NCBI GenBank assembly: GCA_014378845.1
Contig: JACMNB010000041.1
Span: forward strand, 1-64,000
Direction: 5' to 3'
Origin: Methylotenera sp.
Lineage (GTDB): Bacteria > Pseudomonadota > Gammaproteobacteria > Burkholderiales > Methylophilaceae
DNA: 64,000 bases
Shown here: positions 63,304 through 64,000 of the stretch, piece after piece
Layout of the letters: every line of letters starts with the position of its first letter
Numbering within the stretch: the first letter of the stretch is position 1
The notes under the pieces: model-generated
What the model was told of the DNA's origin: nothing
Databases searched by the model: none
What the model saw: only the letters and a program-made list of their open reading frames with translations
Made by a program: the position numbers and the translations under genes

Positions 63304-64000
63304 ATGAATCTGAATAGTCTATTTAAAGCAGATTTTCTCACATCTGCTAATCGCTCGCAATTATTAGTAATAAGCTTATTACTGGCTGCAATTGATGTAG
63401 TGTTATTTTACGTTTTAAATCAACCAGTGCACTCTCTTGCTTCGGCACATTTGGCCAGCTTTTTATGTGCGTCTATCGCTGGTTTAATCGCGCTAAAAAT
63501 TAAACCAAAACAACTACTCACCTTTGTGCTGATTACTTTGTTGGTGGTTTTGCTGCGGGGCGGCTTGCTGGAGTCACTAGTATCGATAATGCCGGCTCTT
63601 GCCGCCATGTGTATTTGCGCACTGTTTTCTGCGGTAATGCTCATTTTTGGCTATCAGTACATGCAATTTATTAATACAAACGCTGATACTAAATGGAAGT
63701 ATTGGTGCATCGCGGTACTGATTTATCTCACGTTGCTCAAATTGTTTTATCTAGGTGCGTCCGAGCTAATTTTTGAGGAGGCGTATTACTGGAACTATGC
63801 ACAACACTTGGATATTGGCTACCTAGATCATCCACTGATGGTGGCATGGATTATCAAAGCGTTTACTTTTGTATTAGGCGATAACGAGTTTACAGTGCGA
63901 ATTGGCGCATTTTTATGCTGGTTTATCACCGCGCGTTATGTGTTTAAACTCACGCGCGAAACGCTTAATGAAGCCAGCGCGTATTGGGCTTTAGTGCTGC
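63304..64000 (+). CDS. GT39-like membrane glycosyltransferase with N-terminal GtrA-like membrane region (partial)
   Basis: The frame opens at ATG 63304, 3 bp after the GT9 gene, and runs off the window; 232 residues are seen. The first 125 residues form about four hydrophobic helices (NRSQLLVISLLLAAIDVVLF and others) that resemble GtrA-type lipid-sugar flippase helices. Then comes the typical start of a GT39/ArnT-type transferase: LFYLGASELIFEEAYYWNYA and IGYLDHPLMVAW, with the acidic EEAYYW pair that forms the catalytic base in that family. It would transfer a polyprenyl-phosphate sugar to an envelope acceptor. C-terminal part outside. Confidence 0.75.
   Translation, partial: MNLNSLFKADFLTSANRSQLLVISLLLAAIDVVLFYVLNQPVHSLASAHLASFLCASIAGLIALKIKPKQLLTFVLITLLVVLLRGGLLESLVSIMPALAAMCICALFSAVMLIFGYQYMQFINTNADTKWKYWCIAVLIYLTLLKLFYLGASELIFEEAYYWNYAQHLDIGYLDHPLMVAWIIKAFTFVLGDNEFTVRIGAFLCWFITARYVFKLTRETLNEASAYWALVL

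Overview
The window looks like chromosome of a betaproteobacterium with moderately low GC, most plausibly a methylotroph of the Methylophilaceae (Methylotenera-like). That assignment is inferred from gene content, gene order and codon usage, not from a search. Two highly conserved Gram-negative clusters lie on the minus strand and anchor the region. One is yceD-rpmF-plsX-fabH-fabD-fabG-acpP-fabF followed by pabC-mltG-tmk-holB-pilZ-tatD-MBL hydrolase (36.9 to 23.9 kb). The other is rpsB-tsf-pyrH-frr-uppS-cdsA-dxr-rseP-bamA-skp-lpxD-fabZ-lpxA-lpxB-rnhB (58.8 to 44.0 kb).

Region by region. 0-1.2 kb is the edge of a decayed mobile region: the right end of an IS21-family element (istB tail plus terminal repeats) sits inside a serine-recombinase gene whose 3' end runs into tRNA-Glu(TTC); tRNA-Ala(GGC) follows. 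1.3-9 kb holds queF, then smc, zipA and ligA on the plus strand. 9-13 kb holds a TPR protein, an OmpA-type envelope protein, the methionine-sulfoxide repair pair msrP-msrQ and a DoxX membrane protein.

13.1-23.1 kb is the most unusual part: a one-directional minus-strand cluster of secreted DUF11-type proteins, a 1744-residue outer-membrane-barrel protein and two very small ORFs. It is preceded by a good sigma70-like promoter and a pair of palindromes. At least three members share an N-terminal module just after the signal peptide, and others share a DUF11-like module. They look like a co-evolved surface system of unknown function, and this is my main candidate for an undescribed system.

23.4-36.9 kb is the fatty-acid/replication/peptidoglycan cluster, interrupted only by an opposite-strand host-attachment-family gene between fabF and pabC. 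37.0-42.5 kb carries a two-subunit pyruvate carboxylase (pycA, pycB), a Maf-type pyrophosphatase and a DUF4139 secreted protein. 42.5-44.8 kb is a repeat-rich island around an RsmI-like methyltransferase and rnhB. It contains several palindromic interspersed repeats and a tandem duplication pairing the methyltransferase 3' end with a 92-bp element. 44.8-58.9 kb is the lipid A/BamA/isoprenoid/translation cluster with a leader and intrinsic hairpins. 59.2-64 kb holds an FAD oxidoreductase, small conserved proteins, an SDR lacking the canonical catalytic tyrosine, a small secreted coiled-coil protein, a GT9 heptosyltransferase-like enzyme and the start of a GT39-like membrane glycosyltransferase that runs off the window.
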